From Hydnum rufescens UP504 (taxonomy: Eukaryota > Basidiomycota > Agaricomycetes > Cantharellales > Hydnaceae): DNA of 64,000 bases. Numbering within the stretch: position 1 is the first letter of the stretch; each line of letters opens with the position of its first letter. Positions 47,481 through 58,700 of the stretch are shown here, piece by piece. The DNA is taken from positions 143,875-207,874 of the forward strand of contig MU128986.1 in NCBI GenBank assembly GCA_014904985.1, written 5' to 3'. Under the pieces are notes generated by a model that was given only the letters and a program-made list of their open reading frames with translations, made no database searches and was not told the DNA's origin. The translations under genes were made by a program, and so were the position numbers.

Positions 47481-49760
47481 ATGATGCTGGTGGTTTCACA
47501 TACTTGTAATATTTAACTTGTACAGTTCATGTTTCAGTTGACAATTTCCCATTCTGGCAAAAAATCCCAAATAATGTTTGACTCATATCTTGTTATGCTT
47601 CAGCTGACATTGGGATATCTATTACAATATCCAGGGGCTAGGAATCCCCCCCTCCCATCTATCAGTATGGATGGTGAATGTTTTCTTCACCATGGTGGGT
47701 GTTGAATGATCATTAGGATGGGGTAATTGTACACCGGTTACCTACCATGAAAGTTAACATTAACTAATTAGACAGTACCCCGCGAGGCCGGGTCCCCGTC
47801 TAATTAGTCCCAAATAGTTATATTGGCAACTGTCAACTGTGCGCAGCTCCCGAGTTGGCGATAGCCCCATACCACCCTGGACTGGAATGGCGCGCAGCAT
47901 CAGAGGAGCTCTAGAGCTCTGGTCACTGTAGCCATCGAAAATCTAGTCAGACCTCAGCATTACTCACCGTACCATTGAGCTACATATCGCAAACGTCGCT
48001 GACACCTGTGGACTAGTTCCCTGGAACCCCCAGTCGCCGTTCCCATCAGGTGTGTCCTCATCATCGTACCAGTTTGTGGTAGTACTAGATATTGGCACCC
48101 CAATTCCAACAATGTCTAAGCCACGTGTGCACCAATGGCCCTGAGGCCTGCACTGCACACGCTGCTTTTCCATTGGCAGACCACTGGGGGCCACTAAGGG
48201 GACGGATGATTGGACCTCCAATGCCGCCGACCGACCCCAGGAGTAGATGGTGCGAGCCCGGGCAAACATTGTTGAAATGAATCACCGTGAGAAAGAGGTC
48301 TGGACAGGAGAGAACTTGTGAGGTCGATGCAATTATTCGTCCATGATTCGTCATTCTCATTGCCTGGATGAGATCCGTGGAGACATGTTAGCTCCATCGA
48401 TGTTCTTGCCTGGGCCGGGCCATGCCGCTATAGGGTACTCCCAAACTAGTCGCAGGAATCGCCCATCGCCCAGATTGGGGTACGAACAAGCCCAATGCTG
48501 AGCCACGTGTTGCTCCTCTTCGTCTCCCCTCTCATCTTCATCCTTCTCTTCCCCGCCACCATCTATAGCAGGGTTGGCGGGTAACCAATCCCTAAACATG
48601 CTGCTATTGTCCATTATTCACCTGTTCCACGAGCATGGTCGCCGCTGGAGGTGGTGGGGCATCGAGCTCGAAATCCGCGGAAGTCGACTGCCGAAATTGG
48701 GGTGCTTGAGGCATTGATCGGGAAGCACAGATGACGGTGAAGGTTCCGAAGATTACGAAGGTGAAAGGGCGCTTGGCCGTTGATTGAACTCGTTGAACTC
48801 GCAGTAAGCGGTTGTAGTTGTAGACCACGATCCGCTCGACGGTCGAGTTCAAAGGTGAGGGAGGAAGAAGTTTCTCGATCGGAGGCTGCTCGCGTTGGAC
48901 GGGATGCGCAGGTTGCCATATCTTACAAGGTATTGCTGAACTGAATTGTGAAAATAGCGCGTCGGGTAGCTCCACACAGGTGACTAAGAAAAAGGAAACA
49001 AGCATTGGAATCAGACAATAAATAGTGAGCGGGGGCTGGAGCATACATAGCAAGGGAGTTGGGTGAAAGTGGTTCCCTACCAGGGCTTCACCGTCCCCTC
49101 GTGGGAATGGATTCAAGATAGGCCCAAAAGATTCCGTAACACCTGATATAAGGGAACAGACCATAAAGCCAGAGCGGCAGAGTGAACGGCTCCTGAGGGG
49201 GTGACATAAAGCAGAGGGAACGTGGTGCGAGGCTCGCCAGCGCGCGAATTGCGTTGGTAAGCATGGGGTGAGGCTCCAATGTCTCCAACTGCAAGGCGCT
49301 TCACAGGAGGGAATGCCCAACGTTCCTCGCATAGAGACCACACATAGTGAATCATCCAGAGGTCGGGAGGGTGTCTGGCAGGCCTGGGGGGACATTGCAG
49401 GGCATATCGGCCGGGCCCAAAGAGCCAGTTCGAACGCAAGTACAGGGTCCTGAGCGATGTGCGGGGGTGGTTGCTGACCCGAGAGAAACTACGATGCAGT
49501 GGTTACGATGCACGACGCTAGGAATATGACGCCTTCATGTCCCCATCTCGGAGATCAATCAACATTCCGAATGAATGGCAGCCCGCCTCCTTGCCAACCA
49601 TCACGCATTCCGTCCCGGTCAGCGTAGAATCGTATATTTCCGGTGCCCTCCATACGCCGAGTATGTGGTTCTCGTTGTGGAATACTCGCTATACATCACG
49701 AGAGTCGCTCTGTGTCATCTGCTCCGAGGGTTCCACTTGTTTGGCTCCATCCTAGGACAT
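47481..49760 (-). pseudogene. Flank unit 2: convergent kinase-like relic downstream of F
   Basis: Second copy of the downstream unit. The minus strand shows HSFGMLI near 49575, a VWSLCEERWAFPPVKR piece near 49335 (kinase subdomain XI followed by the R position), and a tail with PSALCHPLRSRSLCRSGF-type readings and then SPLNSTVERIVVYN near 48850 and MLVEQVNN near 48630. The longest surviving frame is 263 codons (48604-49395) but lacks the catalytic loop. The tail matches units 1, 3 and 4. The 47481-47780 part is the common 3' flank of copies A, F and H. Confidence 0.6.
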
Positions 49761-50209
49761 CATTGGGGAACCTGAGTAGACGGACGAAATCGATTATTCC
49801 TCCAACGGCGAATAGCGTTCGCATGCAGGCAAATTCTAAGAATATTGCACATTCAGCTGACTGCGTTGGCGTATGTTATCGTTCTAGGGAGTTCGGCAGC
49901 CTGTAGTGTGCAATTATAGCAGGAGATGAGGCAGTGTATTTGGGTCAGAAGAAAGCATGCGGAGTAATCCCGGAAATCCCGGAGAGACGACACGGAGGGT
50001 TTGAGATCTAGTCGACGCGTACAATGGGATTCTTCACCAATGGCCAGCAGTCCAGACTCCAGAGTAATTTCCGGACTAACGCCGGCACATCCCAAAGTAG
50101 CCACCCTCTCTTGAAGAAACGGCCAGGACTTGGCGTTCATGCCTGGCCAGGACTGAGCATAAAGAAATTGACCGCCGAGCGTCGCAGGCGCGTTTACCGC
50201 TGGCTTTCT
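49761..50209. other. No gene recognised
   Basis: About 450 bases between flank unit 2 and the relic G 5' flank. Short frames only. Confidence 0.4.
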
Positions 50210-50559
50210 TGGACACAGTCAAGAATGTAGACGTTTTACGTTCCCGGGAAAGAAAGGACAGGAGGTCGTTGCACTCGATTGTGCAGAAGAAAAAGAAGAA
50301 TCTGATCTGAGACGATCCCGAATCATTGGTTAGTGAACCGAATATGGGCACAGCCGGGTCCCGCAACAGCACTTGGAGACTCTCGTTTGAGGGACAGCAC
50401 TGTTGACGTTCCCTGCATAGAATCAAAGGCAATTCTTGTTCTCTGCGCATATATACAGCCTGGGGCCTGGACGTGATCGATGAATGATCTCGTATTAGGT
50501 TGTCCCGGTAACTTAGACAGGATGGCAAGGACGCTCGGAGAACCGGCAGCACAGCAGTT
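50210..50559 (+). repeat. 5' flank of relic G, shared with relic B
   Basis: Matches 9251-9700 in the opposite orientation, including the A/G-rich stretch near 50285 and the segment around 50400-50480. It marks relics B and G as one subfamily distinct from A, D, F and H. Confidence 0.55.
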
Positions 50560-51900
50560 CTATGTATTCGGAAATACGATCGTTGGGTGGTTGGGGTGCA
50601 CCACGGCCTTTGCGAGACCCATCGAAACGATATCGGGTTCACTTCATCCCGCTTCCTGTTGCCTTCACCTCTCTTCGTTTTCCAGAGTCGGAGTCCTTCG
50701 AGGCAACCCATGGTACCGTGATGTGGAAGGATCCCTTCAGGGATGAGTTGTAGATCTCCTTCACGCACGTATATTTCGTCGGCTCTCATTCCCATGCTCT
50801 CGGCAGTACGATGAACACATAGATTTGCGCTAGCACCATTTAGGTTCTGGGGGCGGATCGTCACATCGTCTAGTTTAGGTCTCTCCTCTGCAAGACACAA
50901 AGGTGAACCTGCTCATGATCATGTGAAGAGAGGCCCACTCTCGCCCACGCCCTTCATCCCTACCTAGATATGCCTCGATTCCAAAGGCGAAGCGAAGGAC
51001 AAACTAGGAGAGGTCACAATATGGGTGGCATCCTCTCGCATCCACTGGCGAGGCTGTCCAGAATGCCAACGAGGCTCCCGAGGAGCGAACTCCAGCGGTT
51101 GTCAACCACGCTACTCACACTACAGCCTCACTTCTGACAGGAATCATACTCTACTTCACTGTTTGGCAGCACTTGTTGAGTCGCCTCGACGCACTTGCGA
51201 ACGTTGCTGATGTGATCGCCGACGCACGTTTCATCCTGAATTATACGACCCCTGCGACCACTAAGAAGTATTGACAAACAGGTTCACCCTTGAATCAAGT
51301 CAGCATGGGGAGTCATCTCAGCGGCGCTCAGGGTACGGCTAAAAACATTTTTTGTATCTATAGGCTCACTGACTGTTCGATTAGATCGCTTCCTCCCCGG
51401 GAGACTGTGATGTCAAAGTGGTGGCTTTAGTCCACATTATAGCGGGTAGCCTCTTATTTACAGACAATACCTAGGAGTTGAAGAAACGCTCGGAAAGAGA
51501 TCAAGTCATCATCAACCAAACACTGTTCCAATAATGGATTCCATTCAAGACTATTCTAGGGACAATCCCTTCGGTATGTGGAATCCTGTATGTTCTACTT
51601 ACTCCGAGACTGATTAGCGTGGGTCATAGTCAGACGCACTGTGAAGCACATGGTTTCTCGTGCGGACGCACGGATCGATAACTACAAGGGACCCCGGAGA
51701 CTCTCCGACAAAATTTGATTGATCATTCCAACGTACAATGTTCCATCGCACCGCGAGATGTGACTAAAGTCCCTAAGTGCTTCTGTTATGTCCTCAATCA
51801 AAACCTGAGTGAAGTAAAGTACTCTCCGGAGACTCACCATGATGTGGATAAAGCTCGCCTACCAAGGACTCTACGCACAGGTGGCAGCCAAGCGGACCTT
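50560..51900 (+). pseudogene. N-terminal relic of an NLR-like gene, copy G
   Basis: Exons in order but frame-broken: GCTTAFARPIETISGSLHP-type second exon near 50600, KDPFRDEL near 50735, remains of the LTIYV/ASSLAS exon near 51020, HPWIKL-like region near 51290, EELKKRSERDQVIINQTL near 51480, and the beginning of the NACHT exon (LSEVKYSPETHHDVDKA near 51815), where it stops. Nothing of the P-loop remains. It lies between flank units 2 and 3, so the NACHT and WD40 exons of this copy seem to have been deleted. Confidence 0.75.
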
Positions 51901-52439
51901 TAAGAATGACCCACTGTCAACTCTCCAAATTGATCTATTTCCTGGACCTTGTTCCCAACAGGAGAGATGGATACTTCCAAGTGGTTGCCCCAACGTGGCC
52001 ACTTGTTGCGTTCGTCACATGGGAGCCCATGAATGCCAAAATCTCCCGTCCGTGGAAATTCAGTGTTACTCTCCCAGCTCTCGCTCGCCGTGAAGACTGC
52101 GGCGAGGACAGTGAGCAGACGAGCTCAGCCAATCAATGCGACATTTTCTCGGGAGGAAATTCTTGTGGCTGCGCGTCCGATTTCACTTTTTTGGTTCCAC
52201 TTAAGCTGTTATTTCAGTTTTATGACGTCTAGCAGCTTATCAGGGGGCTGGGAGTTCGTCGACCGAGTGGCGAGGCTGGATCATACGCGTATAAGGCTCA
52301 CGTGCTGCCCTGGCAATCGTCCCTTAACATCCCTCCAACACATAGAATTCCCATCGTGGTGCTCCATCTCCGTTCCTATAATCCAGAACTCTTGGATCTC
52401 TTCATTCTGAATCATTTCGTTTTCCACGCAGGATGCACC
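51901..52439. other. No gene recognised
   Basis: About 540 bases replacing the NACHT-WD40 part of relic G. An open frame at 52033-52410 shows no domain. Confidence 0.4.
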
Positions 52440-52570
52440 CCATATTTCGCGCCAGGTATTTTCCCATGAAGCGCTAACTATATAGTATCATCCGCGATCC
52501 ATTCGCGCACAAGCAATCTCAAGAGAACTTGGAAAGGGTGGTCCACCAGCGCACTATAGAAGTAAGGGAC
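52440..52570 (-). repeat. Dispersed repeat, member 3 (partial)
   Basis: About 110 bases matching the end of members 1 and 2 (the GAAGCGCT, CATTCGCGCA, AATCTCAAGAGAACTTGGAAA words). The SYN-HPN core is missing because the sequence switches to flank unit 3. Confidence 0.55.
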
Positions 52571-53640
52571 GCGCATAACCCCACCATCATCTATGACAGG
52601 GATGGTGGGACGTCGATTCCCGAACGTGCTGCTATTACTCACCTGTTCCATGATCAATGATGCCGCCGGAGGTGTTGTCGCATTCGGGCTCGCCGTCTGC
52701 AGGACTTAACTCGCGAGATCGGCGTGCTTGAGGTTTCGAGCAGTAAGCACAGATGACCTTGAAGGCTGCGAAGGCTGCGAATCCGAAGGAGAGTGCTCAG
52801 ATGTTGACTGAATTCGTTGATCGCGTGGGGAAGTGTTGTGGACCACGATCCGCTCAAAGCCCGGGCTCTCGAGGTAAGAGTGGACGAGCACTCTCAATCC
52901 GCGGCTGCTCGCGTTCTATGGGATGTGCTGGCCGCACAATTTTGTTGAAAGAATGAGATATTGCTGAACAAAGTTATGAGAATACTGCGGCAGGTGGTTT
53001 CACACGGGCGACTTCATGCTGAGGCGCAAAATAAATAAATAAACGTTGGATTCAGACAATAAACAATGAGCAGGAGCTGGAGCATACACGCAGGCGAGTG
53101 GGGCGGAGGGGGTTCGTTGCCGGGAGTTCATCGTGCCCTCGTGAGAATGGAGCCAAGATAGGTTCCAACGATTCCGTGCGTACAGCAGACACTTGATATA
53201 AGGAAGGGACCCTAAAGCCAGAGTAGGAACAGTACACCGAAGTGAGTTGCATAAAGCAGGGGTGACTGGGTACGAGCTTCGTCAGCACCCGAATTGCGTT
53301 GGAACACACGGAGTGGGTCCACAGTGTCTCCAGCTGCCAGACACTTCATGGGGAGGAATGTCCACCACGCCTCACAAAGAGACCCCAGTGCATCGTCCAG
53401 AGGCTGGGAGGGCGCCTGCCGGCATGGGGGGATCTTACAGCACGTATGGACTGACCAGTTCGAAGAGAAGGGACAGGATCCTCAGCGACGCACGAGAATG
53501 GCTGCTGACCCGGGAGAAACTACAGTGTGGTGGTTCCAATCTGAGGTGCTAGGAATGACGCATTTAGGCCCCCACCTCAACGATCAGCATTCTGAGTGAC
53601 CGGCAGTCTGCCTCCTTGCTGACCGTCGCGTGTTCTTTCC
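52571..53640 (-). pseudogene. Flank unit 3: kinase-like relic downstream of relic G
   Basis: Third copy of the downstream unit, without the left part seen in units 1 and 2. It begins at the conserved stretch around a CACCTGTTCCATG word (near 52640), with SPGFERIVVHNTSPRDQRIQS in the minus-strand tail near 52860 and MLIVEVGA near 53580 at the kinase end. Frames are broken. Confidence 0.6.
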
Positions 53641-53974
53641 TAGTCAGCTTAAAGCCGTATAGTTTCGGTGCCCTCCATAAGACAAGAGGGTGATTCTGAT
53701 TGTGAAATATTTGCTATAAGATAGTGGACACTCATACTCATCCACTATCCCAGCACTTACCGGCATCTCTCTAAGCACCTGTGACTCAACAGTGAGAGAA
53801 ATTTGGTGACCAAGGATAGCTTAAAAATGACTGTCTGAGGGACTTCTTGGTTTCAGAATTGCAAAATATCCCCCCAGTCAGGAGCTTTACAACTAGAAAA
53901 ACTCTACTAATGAAAAAAGCTTGTTTTGCAATTCTGAGGAGATTCGGGTCTGAGCAAGGCAAGTTTTGGCCTAT

Positions 53975-54000
53975 CCAAATAAGGAAATTTCCTTATTTGG
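53975..54000. repeat. Perfect 26-base palindrome
   Basis: CCAAATAAGGAAA followed by its exact reverse complement. A second, weaker palindrome around TTTATAAA follows at about 54010, and the words AGGAAATTTCC and GGAAGTTTCC recur to 54050. It lies inside the TA-flanked MITE and could form a hairpin. Confidence 0.8.
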
Positions 54001-54410
54001 AAATTCTTTATAAAGAAATTTCCTTATTAGGAGGATCCATTTTAGGAAGTTTCCTTATTTAGATTCCTAAATTTGGTAAGTCCCCCCCAGCCGAGCCAGT
54101 TGGGAGCCACCAACCCACAGGAGTAAGCAGGTTCCAGGGTCATGCCTTGCTTGAAGGGTAACATTGGATTCTGTACCACTCTTAACACGATGGTAAGCCC
54201 TGCAAATTCCTATAATCTTCTGTTTCAGGCTTCAAATTCATTACTTTGGTTTATGGACAGTTACCGAAGGTCTTGGAGGCTGCATAGGATGCCAAAAAGT
54301 ACTGGGCTAAGAGTGCAACTGAGGGAAAACACTTAACGCACCAAAATTTGGCATCACGTGATGCTTATGTAATTCATTTCGGAAGCTAATCCATAGTGGA
54401 TGAGTATGAG

Positions 54411-55045
54411 TAGTGTTGCCGCGACTCGGGCTTCGAGTTGACTTAAGTCCGAGTCAAGCCGTTTTCAAGCGGAGTCAAGCCAAGTCGATTGATTACAAAT
54501 CATTGACTTGAGATGACTTCGGCCCGACTTGGCTTCGCTCGAAAGTCAGCTCAAGTCATCAAGTCAAATTTAGGGCACAATAGGTACAGACATTGGAATC
54601 ATCCACATCAAGCTTATCTCACCAATGATAATGATGTGGAAATGAGACATTTCCGTCAATCCACCAGCAAGGTAAGTTTCTGCCATCTCCCTATGCCCTT
54701 ATTGATCTGCTATACGTGGAACTCTATGCTTAGTCAGCGCACGTTTCTCGGGATGTTCCGATACTTCTCTCGCTTGCGTGGACTTTGTTCAAACATCAAA
54801 CACTGATTTGTTGGTGTTGCATGAATCTCTAAGTGCAAGGAATTGATCCAGAAACACACAGTATACCTTTGCAGAAATATATATATACTATTGATTCCTA
54901 CATATTTTTGACTTAAGTCGGCTTGAGTCAAAGTCAAGTCGGTAAATTTGACTTGACTTCGGAGATAAGCCAAAGTCGACGGAAGTCGTGCGGAGTCGCC
55001 CGAAGTCAAGCCAAAGTCGAACCAAGCGGAGTCGCGGCAACACTA
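54411..55045. mobile_element. hAT-like MITE with 8-bp target duplication AGTATGAG
   Basis: The ends TAGTGTTGCCGCGACTC at 54411 and its reverse complement ending at 55045 are identical over 17 bases. AGTATGAG flanks both sides (54403-54410 and 55046-55053). Eight-base duplications and a TAGTGTTG-type terminus are typical of hAT elements. The 635-base interior is packed with GACTTGA/TCAAGTC-type subterminal words in both orientations and has no transposase. It sits exactly inside the right inverted repeat of the older MITE. Confidence 0.88.
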
Positions 55046-55091
55046 AGTATGAGTGTCCACTATCTTACATCATGAGGGGCTCCGTTGGACC

Positions 55092-55467
55092 TGTTGGAGT
55101 AAAAATAAAGAGTTAATTATGTAATCAGCCCGAAGTGGCAATATCCCCTATATGGACTTAACGCCGTATCAAGCGCGACTCCCCTACCACCCTCTTATGG
55201 TAATAATATACCTAAGAGAACGTTCTATATCTTTCTTGTTGATGCTAGTAGTATAGCCGAACATTCTACTATTCTCATGTAGTTTCTTTAATGTCTTGTA
55301 CATAGTATAAAAGGGCGAGCTTGAGCTCGCCTACAGATCTAAGGACTCTAATAATAATATCCTTCCTGCTAATTCACCCGAGCAACTAGGGCTCTCCGGT
55401 CTACCGAATTCGCTCACGTCTGCTTAGTCATCAGGGGAAATACATTCTCATCCGTAGCCTCACACAA
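55092..55467. mobile_element. Solo-LTR-like element with 5-bp duplication GGACC
   Basis: GGACC at 55087-55091 and again at 55468-55472 flank a 376-base segment starting TGTTGGAG and ending CACACAA. Inside are a TATAAAAGG promoter-like word (near 55308) followed by a short palindrome GCGAGCTTGAGCTCGC, a layout common in retrotransposon LTRs. The 3' end is not a perfect CA, and no internal retrotransposon domains are next to it, so this would be a solo LTR. Confidence 0.55.
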
Positions 55468-55579
55468 GGACCACCACGGCATTATGTCGGCGGCTTCCTA
55501 ATGAGCATAGTTCAGGATTGACGGTTGACCACATTGGCCACGGGATTGACGACTCCACAAGTCAGGCTGCGCAGAAAGT

Positions 55580-55783
55580 CTTTCTTTTCGGAGCAGGCCC
55601 GGCCGGCCCGAGCGACACGCGCCGGCTAACCATTTCTGAAAGAGCAATACAAAGTACTGTTCCTGACCCCTCGTGGTCATAAATTGATCCCCGCTTCCTC
55701 TATTTGTACTGGTCCAACACACCACCGCCCATCATCTTTAAACGTCTGGGCAATCCATCCGTTAGAGCGCCCTCTCACACATC
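55580..55783 (+). promoter_or_regulatory. Conserved promoter flank of NLR copy H
   Basis: Shares with copies A and F the words CTAACCATTTCTGAAAGAGC (near 55625), CCCCTCGTGGTCATAAATTGATC, TTTAAACGTCTGGGCAATCC (near 55737) and the CCCTCTCACACATC leader before the ATG at 55784. Homology starts abruptly near 55620, just after a GC-rich segment, which may mark the left end of the duplicated unit. Confidence 0.5.
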
Positions 55784-58700
55784 ATGGCATCCAAAGGCCC
55801 GCTGAACTCAGCGGACATGCACAAAGTGTATATTTCAGGTATGCAATCTAGTCCTTACAAGCCAGCAATTCGCATCGAACCAACCTATTTGGCCCTCGCA
55901 ACAGAGGCTAGATATAGCAGCCATCTTCTACATGCATCGAAACAATATCGCCTTGACTTCACTATACAGCCCCCTGCCACCGTCCTTGGACTTCGTTCCC
56001 CCAAGTCACGGTACGTCAAAGCAGCACATGAGACCGTGACGTGGAAGGATCCCTTCGGGCATGAGTTGTAGGTCTCTCCTTCACGCACGCATACTCCGTC
56101 GCCCTCCATTCACGTTGTTTCGGCAGCACGGTGACACCAATACCTATCGATTGCAGAGCGGTCATAAATTTGCGCGAGGATCGTTTTGGGCGTTCCGGGC
56201 GAATCGTTGCATCGTATACTTTGGATCTCTCCTCTGCAACGGACAAAGGTGAACATGATCAAGTTTATCTTAAAAGACGGCCACGCTCACCCTTAGTCTT
56301 TATCCTTGCAGAGATACGCCTCGATTTGAAGGATGATGGGAACGACAAAGTCGGAGACTTGACAATCTGTGTGGCATCCTCTCTTGCGTCCCCTATTGAT
56401 GCTATCGAGAGTGCCAACCGGGCCTCCCAGAAGCTAGGTCCCGGACTAACCAGGGTCAACGACGCCAGTCAAGGTATTGCCACGGTTGCAACACAAATCA
56501 AACCAGCTTGGCAGTCCTTGTTGACTCGCCTTGAAGCTCTTGTGAAGATTGCCGATACGGTCGCCGAGGCATGTTTCACCCCGAATTACCTGTGTCTCAC
56601 GACCGCTAAGAAGTGTTTACAACAAAACAGGTTCACCCCTGGATCAAGGTAGCATGGGGAGTTGTCTCAGCAGCGTATAACGTACGATTAGACTCAGATT
56701 GTGTATCGTTACGGTCTATGACTGATGTCCCATTAGATCGCTTCCGACCAGAGTGCCCGAGACGCCAAAGTGATGAGTTTAGTCCAGATTATGGCGGATA
56801 GCTGCTCCTTTGCCGATGAAGCCGAGGGGCTGAAGAGGCGCTCAGAAAGAGATCGAGACATCATCAACCAAATACTGCGCCAAGTAATGGAGTGTGCGTA
56901 TTTCATTCGAGACTATTGCAACAAGTCCTTCGGTATGTGGAATCTCGCATGTTCTACTTAATCCTAGACTGATCAATATGGGCCACAGTCAAACGCATCG
57001 TAGAGAACACAGTTTCTCCTATGGACGCAAGGATCGATGACTACAAGGGGACCCTGGAGACTCTCCGACAGAATCTAGTCGATCATGTGAACATACAATG
57101 CTCCGTCATTATACATCGCGTCTTAGATGTCGGGAATGAAGTCCGTAAGTGCTTGAACGTCATCGGTCAAAAACCCGCGTTCTGAGATGGTCCACAGGGG
57201 ACTGGCAGGTACTCAGCGAAATAAAATATGCCCCAGAGGCCCATCACGCTCTAGATAATGCGTGCTTACCGGGCACGCGTACCGAGATTATTGACACCAT
57301 TGTGTGCTGGGCTCTTGGGGGGAATCCGCCGTCGTCCGATCCGAGCAGCCCGATAACGTTGAGCTCCAACGAATCATCTCGTGTCCTTTGGTTCTGCGGC
57401 ACGGCGGGTGCAGGGAAATCATCCATCCTTCGCTCATGTGCGAAACGCGTTTCTGAGCATGAACGCAAGGGCTCGTACTACGGCTTTGACAAAAATCAGC
57501 CTCTTGCAAACCTTACGAACCTGTTCAGTACGATCGCTCGAGACCTCGCGGAACGTGATGACTCCCGGAAGCAACGACTGATCAATGTGATCAAGAACGA
57601 CATCGAGATACGAACAAGCGGTCACTGCAAAGTACAATTCGAGCACTTCATCGTTGCATCGTTCGAGGATGAGAAGGCCGCGGGGAAGACCGTTGTTTTC
57701 ATCGATGCATTTGACGAGTCTGGGGATGTCCCGGCTCGCGCCGACGCACTCGCCATTCTAACAAAGCGAGCCTCAGAATTCCCTCCGGGTCTTCGAATCG
57801 TAGTTACCTCGAGATATGAAGACTATATCCAAGAGGCATTGCGGGCTCCGCTGCCACCCGGAGTGGACGTCATCCTGGTGGACGAGATTCCAGCTGATCA
57901 GACATCGGGCGATATTGCGAAATATGTGTACAGTGAATTCAAGAATGAATTCCGAAAGAAGCACGAGATGCAGCTGAGGGATCTCATTCGGAAGGCTGGA
58001 ACGTCCTTTCAGTGGGCTGCTACCGCCTGCCGCTTCATTCGCGATAGGAAAGCTGGTGTGCGTCCGGAGGAGCGGATTGCGAAGGTGCTGAGTAGTGATG
58101 ACAGGCTGTATGGGCTCTATAGCACCGTTATGAAAGCGCACTGTGATCCATCGATGGAGACAGAAGTAACACGAGTCAAGTCGATCCTAGGCCGAATCAT
58201 ATGCGCTCAGGAGCCATTGTCATTCCAGGCCCTAGTGCACCTAATTCCACCCAACTCTATCCTCACTCCAGATGACCCTGAGGACAAGGAGCTACAACGA
58301 GGGATTTTGAAACATCTTGGCTCGCTCCTTAGTGGTACTCACAGTGACCATGACCCCATCATGCCTCTCCACTCATCTTATCGCGATTTCTTGTGTGACC
58401 CAGAGCATAACGAAGATTTCTGGATCAACAAAGATGAAGCAAATCAGGACATGGCCGTGGCATGCTTCTGCATCATGGACCAGAGCTTAAAATTCAATAT
58501 CTGTGAAATTCCGACGTCGTTCCTTTGCAATGCCGACATCCCCAACATTAAGGATCTCCGGGAAAAGCACATCCCTTCTCATCTGCATTATGCTTGTCGA
58601 TTCTGGGGTGTCCATGTGTCTGCGACACTGAGTGGCGAGTTTGCTCAGAAATGCATGAAGTCATTCTTTCAGAAGGACTTCCTGCACTGGTTGGAAGTGA

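Larger units (their letters stand above)
53719..55065. mobile_element. TA-flanked MITE (Tc1/mariner or pogo-like), interrupted by a hAT MITE
   Basis: The left end AGATAGTGGACACTCATACT, followed by CATCCACTAT, starts at 53719. With the nested insertion removed, the right end (54391-54410 joined to 55054-55065) is its exact reverse complement over about 30 bases. TA lies directly outside both ends, as expected for Tc1/mariner-type insertion. About 700 bases without the insert. No transposase frame. Confidence 0.75.
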
